Counted from the stretch's first letter, positions 1-6,019 are shown. The stretch: DNA of 6,087 nucleotides from an uncultured Candidatus Saccharibacteria bacterium (GCA_946479665.1 CAMLGO010000053.1:1-6087); one strand, 5' to 3'. Program-made: numbers and translations. The notes: a model not told the origin generated them from the letters alone.

Positions 1-243
1 GTGTTTTTTAACAAGGCGACGAATAGCGAGGTTATAGCGCGTTTTTGTCGTGACGAATCGTGCGATAATAAGTGTAACTATCATACCGAGCAGGAGAAGC
101 ATCACAGAAGCAGGAACGCTATACGATGTGCCTGGTATTTGACCCATCAGCAGGAACATTACCAACGCATTGAATACGCCAGATTCCGCTAAGATGGCGG
201 TGATAAGTATGACGAGGCTGGTGGTGATAAATATCTTTTTCAT
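1..243 (-). CDS. Small membrane protein of unknown function (partial, C-terminus beyond left edge)
   Basis: An open frame of 81 codons starts at ATG (243-241) and runs off the left edge without a stop. The protein begins MKKIFITTSLVILITAIL, a hydrophobic N-terminal segment (about residues 4-18) that could be a signal anchor. A short hydrophobic stretch with a GQIPGTSYSVP loop follows (residues 23-44). A clear membrane helix comes next (about 45-62) and then a basic stretch rich in K and R (65-81), which by the positive-inside rule should be cytoplasmic. I do not recognise a named family. The gene is divergent from the lipoprotein gene at 425. No good Shine-Dalgarno sequence precedes the ATG, but TATAAA ends seven bases upstream, so the mRNA may be leaderless. 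Support for coding is the clean open frame with membrane-protein composition; the function is unknown. Confidence 0.72.
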   Translation of the reverse strand, partial: MKKIFITTSLVILITAILAESGVFNALVMFLLMGQIPGTSYSVPASVMLLLLGMIVTLIIARFVTTKTRYNLAIRRLVKKH

Positions 244-249
244 AGTGTC

Positions 250-255
250 TTTATA
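250..255 (-). promoter_or_regulatory. Candidate -10 element for the leftward membrane-protein gene
   Basis: On the minus strand TATAAA (255-250) is followed by exactly six bases before the ATG at 243, which would place the transcription start on the A of the start codon. No convincing -35 lies 16-18 bases upstream. A competing promoter is TTGCAT (295-290), a 17-base spacer, and TATATT (272-267), which would give a leader of about 17 bases. I cannot choose between them from sequence alone. Confidence 0.4.
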
Positions 256-266
256 GGCTAGATATT

Positions 267-295
267 AATATAGTGTTGCTGTCAAAAATATGCAA
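267..295 (-). promoter_or_regulatory. Alternative promoter for the leftward gene
   Basis: On the minus strand a weak -35 TTGCAT (295-290) is separated by 17 bases from a good -10 TATATT (272-267). Its -35 directly abuts the inverted repeat at 296-353. A TTGACA (285-280) also occurs in the spacer but has no well-spaced -10. Confidence 0.4.
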
Positions 296-353
296 CGATA
301 AGCGTCATGGATTGGCCTTTTGCAGCTTTGTGTCAATACCATACGCTGTATCG
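296..353. repeat. Long bulged inverted repeat between divergent promoters
   Basis: The left arm CGATAAGCGTCATGGATTG (296-314) pairs with the right arm CAATACCATACGCTGTATCG (334-353). There are 18 Watson-Crick pairs, broken only by single-base bulges at C306, A338 and G348. A G-U and a C-G pair (315/333, 316/332) can be added inside, leaving a loop of about 15 bases. It ends exactly where one divergent -35 lies (290-295) and overlaps the other (351-356). No T-run follows it on either strand, so it is not a typical terminator. It could be a regulator binding region, a cruciform, or a structured RNA; which one is unknown. Confidence 0.65.
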
Positions 354-379
354 ACAATATAAAGATAAAATGGTATAAT
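351..379 (+). promoter_or_regulatory. Promoter of the lipoprotein gene (sigma-70-like, extended -10)
   Basis: The -35 TCGACA (351-356, five of six matches to TTGACA), a 17-base spacer and a perfect -10 TATAAT (374-379) form a near-ideal promoter. It also has an extended -10 TG at 371-372. The predicted start is near 386, giving a leader of about 39 bases before the ATG at 425. The first bases of the -35 lie within the right arm of the inverted repeat, so a protein or structure there could influence transcription. Confidence 0.85.
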
Positions 380-385
380 ATATGA

Positions 386-404
386 GTCTGATACATCATC
401 AGAC
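386..404 (+). promoter_or_regulatory. Hairpin at the predicted 5' end of the lipoprotein mRNA
   Basis: GTCTGAT (386-392) and ATCAGAC (398-404) form a perfect 7-bp stem with a 5-base loop. An alternative pairing extends the stem by using GAG (384-386) with CTC (405-407) and bulging C404. The repeat begins at the predicted transcription start. It could stabilise the mRNA 5' end or be an operator just downstream of the promoter. An adjacent 8-base palindrome TCTCGAGA (406-413) sits immediately before the Shine-Dalgarno sequence AGGA (415-418), six bases from the ATG. Confidence 0.6.
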
Positions 405-424
405 CTCTCGAGATAGGAAACGGT

Positions 425-823
425 ATGAAGAAAGTTTTCCATCTGCTGACCGCGGCCATGTTTGTGGCGGTGCTGGCGGGCTGTAATACTTCGGCGGAAG
501 CGCCAAAGACTTCTCCATCATCTTCGACGGTGGCAATGCCCACAGCGGCAACCTATTCACTTATCCGGGACTCGGAGCGGACTCGTGTATTTGTCCTTGT
601 TGACGAGGACGGCTACAGGCAGTTTGCCCAAGTGACCGACAGGACATTGCCGACCGAAAAAGACCCGGTTGGCATGAGTATGTCGCGCAAGGAGGCTGTC
701 ATGGTGCTTGGCGATAAGACAACGGATCTCGACGGAAAGTTGACAGTCGACCAGGCCGTGAAGGCAAAGTACTGGCTGACGACCGATGGTCGGGTCAGCG
801 CGCTCCTTCAATCTCTCCGCTAA
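425..823 (+). CDS. Predicted lipoprotein of unknown function
   Basis: The gene encodes 132 residues. The N-terminus has a basic start (MKK), a hydrophobic core (residues 4-17) and a lipobox LAGC ending at Cys20, which together are the signature of a type II lipoprotein signal peptide. The protein should therefore be exported, lipidated on Cys20 and anchored in the membrane as a mature protein of 113 residues. A Ser/Thr/Ala/Pro-rich linker (21-42) leads to a compact soluble domain (about 43-132) containing RVFVLVDEDGYRQFAQV, predicted as strands. I do not recognise this domain. The start at 425 is supported by AGGA at 415-418 with six-base spacing and by the fit of the signal peptide. The gene is monocistronic: it has its own strong promoter (351-379) and its own terminator (840-880). 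The lipoprotein call is firm; the function is unknown. Confidence 0.85.
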   Translation: MKKVFHLLTAAMFVAVLAGCNTSAEAPKTSPSSSTVAMPTAATYSLIRDSERTRVFVLVDEDGYRQFAQVTDRTLPTEKDPVGMSMSRKEAVMVLGDKTTDLDGKLTVDQAVKAKYWLTTDGRVSALLQSLR

Positions 824-839
824 TGTCGGCTCGAGAGCT

Positions 840-880
840 ACCCCGGACTCCTCGCATTCGCGAGGTGGCCGGGGTTCTTT
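840..880 (+). terminator. Intrinsic terminator after the lipoprotein gene
   Basis: ACCCCGG (840-846) pairs with CCGGGGT (869-875), and an inner stem CCTCGC (850-855) pairs with GCGAGG (860-865) around the tetraloop ATTC. A 3-by-3 internal loop separates the two stems. TTCTTT follows directly. This GC-rich stem with a T-rich tail, 16 bases after the stop codon, is a typical rho-independent terminator and isolates uvrA transcription from the lipoprotein gene. Confidence 0.9.
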
Positions 881-914
881 CATATTTCATGACTGGAAAA
901 AAGGTGCAAAAACA

Positions 915-923
915 TGGTATAAT
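915..923 (+). promoter_or_regulatory. Extended -10 promoter of uvrA
   Basis: TGGTATAAT (915-923) is an extended -10 with a perfect TATAAT (918-923). The bases about 17 upstream (GGAAAA) do not resemble a -35, so recognition probably relies on the extended -10. The predicted start falls at 929-932, on or just before the uvrA ATG, implying a leaderless or nearly leaderless mRNA. I see no SOS-type palindromic operator here. Confidence 0.75.
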
Positions 924-931
924 TAGGCGTT

Positions 932-3745
932 ATGCCAGAGTTTATTCGTGTTACCGGTGCTCGTGAGCACAATCTAAAAAATGTAAGTGTCGAGATTCCT
1001 CGCGACAAATTAGTTGTGATTACGGGACTTTCGGGAAGCGGTAAATCATCACTAGCTTTTGATACTATTTACGCCGAAGGACAGCGCCGCTACGTCGAAA
1101 GTCTCAGTAGTTACGCGCGTCAGTTCCTTGGCATCATGGATAAGCCTGATGTTGAGTCAATCGAGGGTCTGAGCCCGGCGATTTCAATCGACCAGAAATC
1201 TACCAGCCGCAACCCGCGCTCAACCGTTGCGACGGTGACGGAAATCTATGACTATATGCGTCTTCTATTTGCACGTATCGGTGTGCCGCATTGTCCTATC
1301 TGTGGTAAGGAAGTGTCGCGCCGTACACCGCAGGCGATCATTGATGAAATTATGAAGATACCTGATGGTACTCGCTTGATGATTTTGGCACCGATCGTAA
1401 AGGGTAAAAAAGGTGAGTTTGCTCATGTTCCAGAGCAGTACCGACGACTTGGTTTTGCTCGTGCACGCGTTGATGGTGTTGTGTATGCACTCGACGAATT
1501 TCCTGAACTCCAAAAAAGCTACAAGCACGATATTGAAATCGTTGTCGACCGTATCGTTATGAGCGCCGAGGTGCTTGGCCGTGTCACGCAGTCGATTGAG
1601 CAGTCACTTGAAATTGCCGATGGTGTCGTTGAGCTGCTTGATGCTGAGTCGAATGAAGTGACAACATTCAGTCAGCGGTATGCCTGCGTTGACCACCCGA
1701 ACGAAGATATTCCTGAGCTTGAGCCACGACTCTTTAGCTTTAATGCGCCACAAGGTGCTTGCCCGGTTTGTACCGGTCTTGGTAGTCGCCTTGAAGTTGA
1801 CCCGGATCTGGTCTTTAATCCAAATCTCACGATTGCTGAAGGTGCTATTCGCCCGTATAACCGCGTCAACAGCGATGCGTGGTACATGAAGCGGCTTGCT
1901 GCGGTGGGTGAGGCGCATGGCTTTAGTACGCAGGTACCTGTCGGTGAACTTAGCCAAGAGGATCTCGATAAGGTACTCTATGGCACCGGTGCGCAAACAT
2001 ACACTGTTAATCTTGGTAGCGGCCGCACCTATGAATCTGTCTACGAAGGCGTGATTCCGAACCTTGAGCGTCGCCATAAAGAAACGGATAGCGAATTTAT
2101 GCGCAAGGACATCGAGCGCTTTATGCGTGAACGCCAGTGCTATACCTGCAAGGGTGCTCGCCTTAAGCCGGTTGTCCTTGCTGTGACCGTTCATGGCCTA
2201 AGTATTATGGATATCTGTAACCTGGGTGTCGATGATGCGCTTGATCTATTTGAAAATACGCTCAAGCTGACTGATCAAGAGCTATTTATTGCTCGTCAGA
2301 TTATGAAAGAGATTACGGCTCGCCTTGGCTTTATGAGTAATGTTGGCCTCAACTATCTTGAACTCGCTCGTGCTGCTAATACACTTTCCGGTGGTGAAGC
2401 GCAGCGTATTCGCCTCGCAACCCAGATTGGCTCCGGACTTCAAGGTGTACTCTATGTACTTGATGAACCATCAATTGGTCTTCATCAGCGTGACAACGAC
2501 CGCTTGATCGGTACATTGAAGCGTCTGCGTGATCTTGGCAATACCGTGCTTGTGGTTGAGCACGATGAGGATACGATTCGCCACGCCGACTATCTGCTTG
2601 ATATTGGCCCGGGCGCGGGTGTCGCGGGTGGTAATGTCGTTGCTGCTGGTACGCCAGAAGAAGTAGCGAAGAATAAAGACAGTATTACGGGGCGATACCT
2701 GGCGGGTACTGAGAAGATTGACGTGCCAAAGAAACGCCGTACGATCATGAAAGATCGTCAGCTGGTGATTCGTGGTGCTAAAGAGAATAACCTCAAAAAC
2801 ATCGACGTATCATTCCCACTCGGCGTTATCACGGTCGTCAGTGGTGTGAGTGGTAGCGGCAAGTCGACCCTTGTAAATGATATCTTGGCCAAGGAGCTTT
2901 CCGCTCGTCTCCATCGTTCACATGTCGTGCCTGGTGCGCATGAAAATATCGAAGGAATCAAGCATCTCGATAAGGCGATTGTTATTGACCAATCCGCAAT
3001 CGGCCGTACGCCTCGTTCCAATCCTGCTACGTATACCGGGGTCTTTACGCCAATCCGCGAATTATTTGCTGGTACGCCAGAAGCCAATATTCGTGGCTAT
3101 AAAGCTGGTCGCTTCAGCTTCAACGTCAAGGGTGGTCGCTGCGAGAATTGTCAGGGTGACGGTGTGATCAAGATCGAGATGCACTTCCTGCCAGATGTGT
3201 ACGTGACGTGTGATGAATGTAAGGGCAAACGCTACAACCGCGAGGCGCTTGAGATTAAATACAAAGACGCTACGATTAGCGATGTACTAGAAATGACGGT
3301 TGAGCAGGCAGCCAAATTCTTCGAAAACGTGCCGTCAATTGCACGCAAACTCGACACGCTTGTCGAAGTTGGCCTTGGCTACATCCGACTCGGTCAGCCG
3401 GCTACGACATTCAGCGGCGGCGAAGCGCAGCGTATCAAGCTTGCAACAGAGCTATCTCGACGCGCAACAGGCAAGACACTCTACATTCTCGATGAGCCGA
3501 CCACGGGGCTTCATAGCGCCGATGTAAAGCGTCTGCTTGGTATTTTGCAGAAGCTCGTTGAGGGCGGCAACAGTATGGTAATTATCGAACACAATCTCGA
3601 CGTGATCAAATCAGCCGATCATATTATCGACATGGGTCCAGAGGGTGGCATGGGCGGCGGTGTTGTGGTTGCCGAAGGTACTCCGGAGGAGATTACGAAA
3701 GTTTCCGCTTCGTTTACCGGTAAGTACTTAGCGTCGCTTTTGTAG
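932..3745 (+). CDS. uvrA: UvrABC excision nuclease subunit A (damage-recognition ATPase)
   Basis: UvrA dimers load UvrB onto damaged DNA in nucleotide excision repair, using ATP binding and hydrolysis in two ABC modules. At 937 residues the protein has normal full length, close to the 940 of E. coli. The first module has Walker A GLSGSGKS (32-39), a signature LSGGEAQ (485-491) and Walker B LYVLDEP with Glu512. The second has Walker [10 protein letters not shown] (638-646), a signature FSGGEAQ (827-833) and Walker B LYILDEP with Glu855. The UvrB-binding and insertion domains lie between the first Walker A and the first signature. The C-terminal zinc module is intact (Cys737, 740, 760, 763). 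The N-terminal one reads C252-x2-H255 and C277-x2-C280, so one usual cysteine is replaced by histidine. A further CPIC pair is at 121-124. The start is fixed by homology, since the family's conserved N-terminus begins within a few residues of Met1. There is no useful Shine-Dalgarno sequence. The 3' end overlaps the convergent PAP2 gene by 18 bases. Confidence 0.98.
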   Translation: MPEFIRVTGAREHNLKNVSVEIPRDKLVVITGLSGSGKSSLAFDTIYAEGQRRYVESLSSYARQFLGIMDKPDVESIEGLSPAISIDQKSTSRNPRSTVATVTEIYDYMRLLFARIGVPHCPICGKEVSRRTPQAIIDEIMKIPDGTRLMILAPIVKGKKGEFAHVPEQYRRLGFARARVDGVVYALDEFPELQKSYKHDIEIVVDRIVMSAEVLGRVTQSIEQSLEIADGVVELLDAESNEVTTFSQRYACVDHPNEDIPELEPRLFSFNAPQGACPVCTGLGSRLEVDPDLVFNPNLTIAEGAIRPYNRVNSDAWYMKRLAAVGEAHGFSTQVPVGELSQEDLDKVLYGTGAQTYTVNLGSGRTYESVYEGVIPNLERRHKETDSEFMRKDIERFMRERQCYTCKGARLKPVVLAVTVHGLSIMDICNLGVDDALDLFENTLKLTDQELFIARQIMKEITARLGFMSNVGLNYLELARAANTLSGGEAQRIRLATQIGSGLQGVLYVLDEPSIGLHQRDNDRLIGTLKRLRDLGNTVLVVEHDEDTIRHADYLLDIGPGAGVAGGNVVAAGTPEEVAKNKDSITGRYLAGTEKIDVPKKRRTIMKDRQLVIRGAKENNLKNIDVSFPLGVITVVSGVSGSGKSTLVNDILAKELSARLHRSHVVPGAHENIEGIKHLDKAIVIDQSAIGRTPRSNPATYTGVFTPIRELFAGTPEANIRGYKAGRFSFNVKGGRCENCQGDGVIKIEMHFLPDVYVTCDECKGKRYNREALEIKYKDATISDVLEMTVEQAAKFFENVPSIARKLDTLVEVGLGYIRLGQPATTFSGGEAQRIKLATELSRRATGKTLYILDEPTTGLHSADVKRLLGILQKLVEGGNSMVIIEHNLDVIKSADHIIDMGPEGGMGGGVVVAEGTPEEITKVSASFTGKYLASLL

Positions 3746-4420
3746 TTTACCAAGAAGCGTAAAAATAGATTCTCTGTAGCTATCAACTGCAATGATGATG
3801 GCTAAAATGATAAGCGCAAGTCCCGTTGAGGCGCTAACGTCTGTGAGCCAGTGGTAGGCGAGGTATAGGCGACTAAATGCTACAACGGCAATACCAACGG
3901 CAGCAATGACGAGCCACTTTAGGACATTTATGGTAGTGAGTCGTCTCGAGTAGAGCAAGTAGCCAAGTACGAGGAGGCACACGGCCACGCCTAGGGTATG
4001 GCCCGAAGGGAACGAATAATCAACTTCGAGTGGCAATATCATGTCAAGCTGAGGCGGGCGTCCTCGTTCGACGATGTTTTTTATGGACATTGAAACGATG
4101 AAAGAGATCGCCATAGATCCCGCAAGAAGTGTTGGCCGCCATAGCTCTTTCTTTGTCCAAGCCCAGATGCCTGCTCCGGCTAGAATGATAATGGCAAGTG
4201 TGACCGGCGCCATTAGGTTTGTAACGACCTGCATGGTAGTCGTGAGTAGGGGCGTACGATGGGCAATAAGCCATTCAAGCACGGGTATATCGAGCCGCGC
4301 AAGATCGGCTTGCTCCTTGAAGCCATCATACACAGAAAGGAAGGTTATGCTGCCAATGACGAGCAGGCCGAGCGCAACGATTCGCCACTTTTGGTTTGAG
4401 AGGATGCGCGGGATAGTCAT
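3728..4420 (-). CDS. PAP2-family membrane lipid phosphatase (possible undecaprenyl-diphosphatase)
   Basis: The 230-residue protein has about six hydrophobic segments (roughly 13-30, 70-88, 97-112, 143-158, 166-182, 197-213) and the full three-part PAP2 signature. The parts are K114-x6-R121-P122, P138-S139-G140-H141, and S183-R184-x5-H190-x3-D194. In this family His190 is the nucleophile, His141 the proton donor and Asp194 its partner. Members dephosphorylate lipid phosphates such as undecaprenyl diphosphate, phosphatidate or phosphatidylglycerophosphate at the outer face of the membrane. The substrate here cannot be read from sequence. The ATG lies one base after the TAG of the upstream dedA gene and has no Shine-Dalgarno sequence, which suggests translational coupling. 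The stop lies inside the 3' end of uvrA on the opposite strand. The family is certain; a role in lipid-carrier recycling is inferred from the neighbour. Confidence 0.94.
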   Translation of the reverse strand: MTIPRILSNQKWRIVALGLLVIGSITFLSVYDGFKEQADLARLDIPVLEWLIAHRTPLLTTTMQVVTNLMAPVTLAIIILAGAGIWAWTKKELWRPTLLAGSMAISFIVSMSIKNIVERGRPPQLDMILPLEVDYSFPSGHTLGVAVCLLVLGYLLYSRRLTTINVLKWLVIAAVGIAVVAFSRLYLAYHWLTDVSASTGLALIILAIIIAVDSYRESIFTLLGKLQKRR

Positions 4421-4421
4421 G

Positions 4422-5138
4422 CTATTTGCTGCGATTGAAGAGCTTATTGAACTGAATTTTACTCATCGCGAAGATAGAATCTCGCTGCTTCTTGTCTTTT
4501 AAGATGTGGTAAATAGGTGGCGCAATTGAAATAAGGATAATGATAGCGACTGCCGGAAGAATAACTTGGTCGATATCGAGCCCGAGCCGGTTTGTGAAAA
4601 TATCACCAAGGAAGTAGCCAAGATATGTAATGCCCGCTGCCCAGAGGAAGCCGCCAATGACATTGTAGCTGAGGAAGGTTTTGTAGCTCATGCGCGCCGT
4701 GCCGGCTACGATAGGGGCGAAGGTACGAACAACCGGGATGAAGCGGGCCATGATAATTGTTTTGCTACCGAACTTTTCATAGAACGCTTCGGCTTTTTCA
4801 AGATGGCCTTTCTTAAATAGGCGTGAATTCGGCCGATCGAATAGCTTTCGCCCAACTCGGCGTCCGAATGTATAGCCGACACTGTCGCCAAGAACTGCCG
4901 CAACGAAGAGAATAAATACGAGCAGGTGGATATTAAACGGAAGAACGCCAATCTGCACGAGGAAGCCGGCGGTAAAAAGAAGGCTGTCGCCGGGAAGGAA
5001 GAAGCCGACAAGGAGGCCGCTTTCGGCAAAAATAATAGCTGCCACGCCCAATGGACCAGCCCATTTAATAAGTTCTTGAAGATCGAAACCAATGAGCGAG
5101 CTGACGAGGACGGAATTGTGCGTGATAAGTTCTAACAT
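4422..5138 (-). CDS. DedA-family integral membrane protein (lipid carrier or transporter)
   Basis: The 238-residue protein carries the DedA (SNARE-associated/VTT) domain. It has an N-terminal reentrant region with Glu39 in FAESGLLVGFFLPGDS and Asp51, a GDSVGYTFGRRVG segment (84-96), and the motif ARFIPVVRTFAPIVAG (131-146) with Arg132 and Arg138. These acidic and basic residues correspond to those known to be essential in E. coli YqjA/YghB. Hydrophobic segments lie at about 28-48, 52-66, 71-92, 155-180 and 191-212, followed by a basic cytoplasmic tail (213-238). DedA proteins include flippases that return undecaprenyl phosphate across the membrane, and others linked to envelope homeostasis. 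It is the first gene of a two-gene operon with the PAP2 phosphatase, one base apart. The ATG at 5138 fits a weak leader and a nearby -10. The family is secure; the substrate is inferred. Confidence 0.94.
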   Translation of the reverse strand: MLELITHNSVLVSSLIGFDLQELIKWAGPLGVAAIIFAESGLLVGFFLPGDSLLFTAGFLVQIGVLPFNIHLLVFILFVAAVLGDSVGYTFGRRVGRKLFDRPNSRLFKKGHLEKAEAFYEKFGSKTIIMARFIPVVRTFAPIVAGTARMSYKTFLSYNVIGGFLWAAGITYLGYFLGDIFTNRLGLDIDQVILPAVAIIILISIAPPIYHILKDKKQRDSIFAMSKIQFNKLFNRSK

Positions 5139-5147
5139 ACTTATCTC

Positions 5148-5156
5148 ATTCTAGCA
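5148..5156 (-). promoter_or_regulatory. Extended -10 promoter of the dedA-PAP2 operon
   Basis: On the minus strand TGCTAGAAT (5156-5148) forms an extended -10 with TAGAAT, a five-of-six match. The predicted start is near 5141, only about three bases before the ATG at 5138, again implying a leaderless or near-leaderless mRNA. A TTGACG (5181-5176) lies upstream, but its 22-base spacing is too long for a standard -35. It overlaps none of the L25 coding region but shares the intergenic region with the L25 promoter. Confidence 0.55.
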
Positions 5157-5181
5157 CCTTTCACCCTACTCGTCTCGTCAA

Positions 5182-5190
5182 TGTTATAAT
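5182..5190 (+). promoter_or_regulatory. Extended -10 promoter of the L25 gene
   Basis: TGTTATAAT (5182-5190) is an extended -10 with a perfect TATAAT (5185-5190). No good -35 is seen at standard spacing. The predicted start near 5197 gives a leader of about 38 bases. It resembles the -10 regions at 371-379 and 915-923. Confidence 0.75.
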
Positions 5191-5205
5191 AGGTATGTAC
5201 TACAA

Positions 5206-5238
5206 ATGACTGAAATCAGATTAAGGAGTAGAACATGA
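5206..5238 (+). CDS. Possible 10-codon upstream ORF overlapping the L25 start
   Basis: ATG at 5206 opens a frame encoding MTEIRLRSRT. Its TGA stop (5236-5238) overlaps the L25 ATG (5235-5237) in an ATGA arrangement that is typical of translational coupling. Three of its ten codons are arginine AGA/AGG. It has only about nine bases of leader before it and no Shine-Dalgarno sequence, and a frame this short can arise by chance. The L25 ribosome binding site lies inside it. I list it as a candidate regulatory leader, not as an established gene. Confidence 0.25.
   Translation: MTEIRLRSRT
5223..5228 (+). promoter_or_regulatory. Shine-Dalgarno sequence of the L25 gene
   Basis: AAGGAG (5223-5228) lies six bases before the ATG at 5235. 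It is the strongest ribosome binding site in the window and fixes the L25 start. It contrasts with uvrA and dedA, which lack one. Confidence 0.9.
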
Positions 5239-5972
5239 ACGATATTACATTAACATTAGATGAGCGCAGCGTAAGTGGCAAAAAGGTTGCTAGGCTACGA
5301 AAAGATAACATTATACCAAGTGTCGTCTACGGTGGTCATACCAAGCCAGTGTCGACACAGTCATCACTGGTTGACATAACCAAAGTGGCACGTAGCGCAG
5401 GCAAGCATACGCCGGTTCATCTCATCATTAATGGCAAGAAGAAACTAGCTATTATCAAGTCGATTGATATACATCCAGTGAAGCATCTTGTCCGTCATGT
5501 TGCTTTCCATACTATCAAGCAGAACGAGAAGATCGTTACTGAAGTGCCAATCCGTCTGATTGGCGAAGGCGAGAGCATAGCTGAAAAAGCTGGTCTCGTG
5601 GTGCTACAGGCAATTGAACATATCGAAGTCAGGGCGATTCCGGCCAACCTTCCGGATGCGCTTGAAATCTCAATCGTCGATCTTGCCGACACGGAGGATA
5701 AGCTGACAATTGCCGACCTGCAGTTGCCAGAAGGCGTTGAGTTTGCCGATCATGAGCAAGACATGGATCTTGTCATCGCAAATGTATATGAGCCAAGCGC
5801 TCTTCAAGCGGCCAACGATGCAGCTGGTGGTGACGCCGAGCCGGAAGATGTTGCTGAGATCGAAGCCGACAATGGCGGCGACACGCGACAAGACACTCAA
5901 GCTGAAGAGTCACGCCCAGGCGGCAAAGAGCAAAAAGAGCCAAAGCAGTCTAACGTTGACGCCAATAAATAA
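5235..5972 (+). CDS. rplY: Large ribosomal subunit protein bL25, CTC/TL5 type
   Basis: The 245-residue protein is the long (CTC or TL5) form of L25, which binds 5S rRNA in the central protuberance of the large ribosomal subunit. The N-terminal 5S-binding domain spans about residues 1-90. It contains R20-L21-R22 and the conserved I27-P28-S29-V30-V31-Y32-G33 loop, and the HPVKHLVRHVAF strand near its end. The all-beta C-terminal domain spans about 98-185 (VPIRLIGEGES, EHIEVRAIPANLP, then DKLTIADLQLPEGV). A tail of about 57 residues (189-245) is low in complexity, rich in Ala, Asp and Glu and ending in a mixed Lys/Glu/Gln stretch. Such a tail is probably disordered. The start is set by AAGGAG six bases upstream. 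The gene is monocistronic between its own promoter (5182-5190) and a strong terminator (5987-6019). Its strand is opposite to both neighbours. Confidence 0.95.
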   Translation: MNDITLTLDERSVSGKKVARLRKDNIIPSVVYGGHTKPVSTQSSLVDITKVARSAGKHTPVHLIINGKKKLAIIKSIDIHPVKHLVRHVAFHTIKQNEKIVTEVPIRLIGEGESIAEKAGLVVLQAIEHIEVRAIPANLPDALEISIVDLADTEDKLTIADLQLPEGVEFADHEQDMDLVIANVYEPSALQAANDAAGGDAEPEDVAEIEADNGGDTRQDTQAEESRPGGKEQKEPKQSNVDANK

Positions 5973-5986
5973 AATAGTCTGCTAAG

Positions 5987-6019
5987 AAAATAGGGTCGCA
6001 TCGTGCGACCCTATTGTTT
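5987..6019. terminator. Bidirectional intrinsic terminator between L25 and the ABC exporter gene
   Basis: AATAGGGTCGCA (5989-6000) and TGCGACCCTATT (6004-6015) form a perfect 12-bp stem with the loop TCG. On the plus strand TTGTTTA follows, and on the minus strand ATTTTCTT follows, so the hairpin can end both the L25 transcript and the convergent exporter transcript. The exporter stop codon lies only two bases from the stem. Confidence 0.92.

Noticed and set aside
1..192. Plus-strand open frame of 63 codons at the left edge
   Set aside because: Its product is polar and unlike a folded protein, while the opposite strand encodes a coherent membrane protein over the same bases with a proper ATG and nearby -10.
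280..285. Perfect TTGACA on the minus strand
   Set aside because: No acceptable -10 lies 16-18 bases downstream; the nearest A/T-rich candidates are at spacing 12, 15 or 24. It may be incidental within the A/T-rich spacer.
557..883. Minus-strand open frame opposite the lipoprotein gene
   Set aside because: It runs across the lipoprotein gene and its terminator. The plus strand has a signal peptide, lipobox, ribosome binding site and promoter, so this is a shadow.
824..931. SOS (LexA) operator upstream of uvrA
   Set aside because: uvrA is damage-inducible in many bacteria, but neither the E. coli-type CTG-N10-CAG nor the Gram-positive GAAC-N4-GTTC palindrome is visible here.
1604..2194. Long minus-strand open frame of 196 codons inside uvrA
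   Set aside because: It lies wholly within the strongly conserved uvrA gene and shows no recognisable motif; it is the expected antisense shadow of the codon pattern.
4074..4502. Plus-strand open frame of 142 codons across the PAP2/dedA junction
   Set aside because: Both minus-strand genes here carry complete family motifs. This frame has none and no promoter or ribosome binding site of note.
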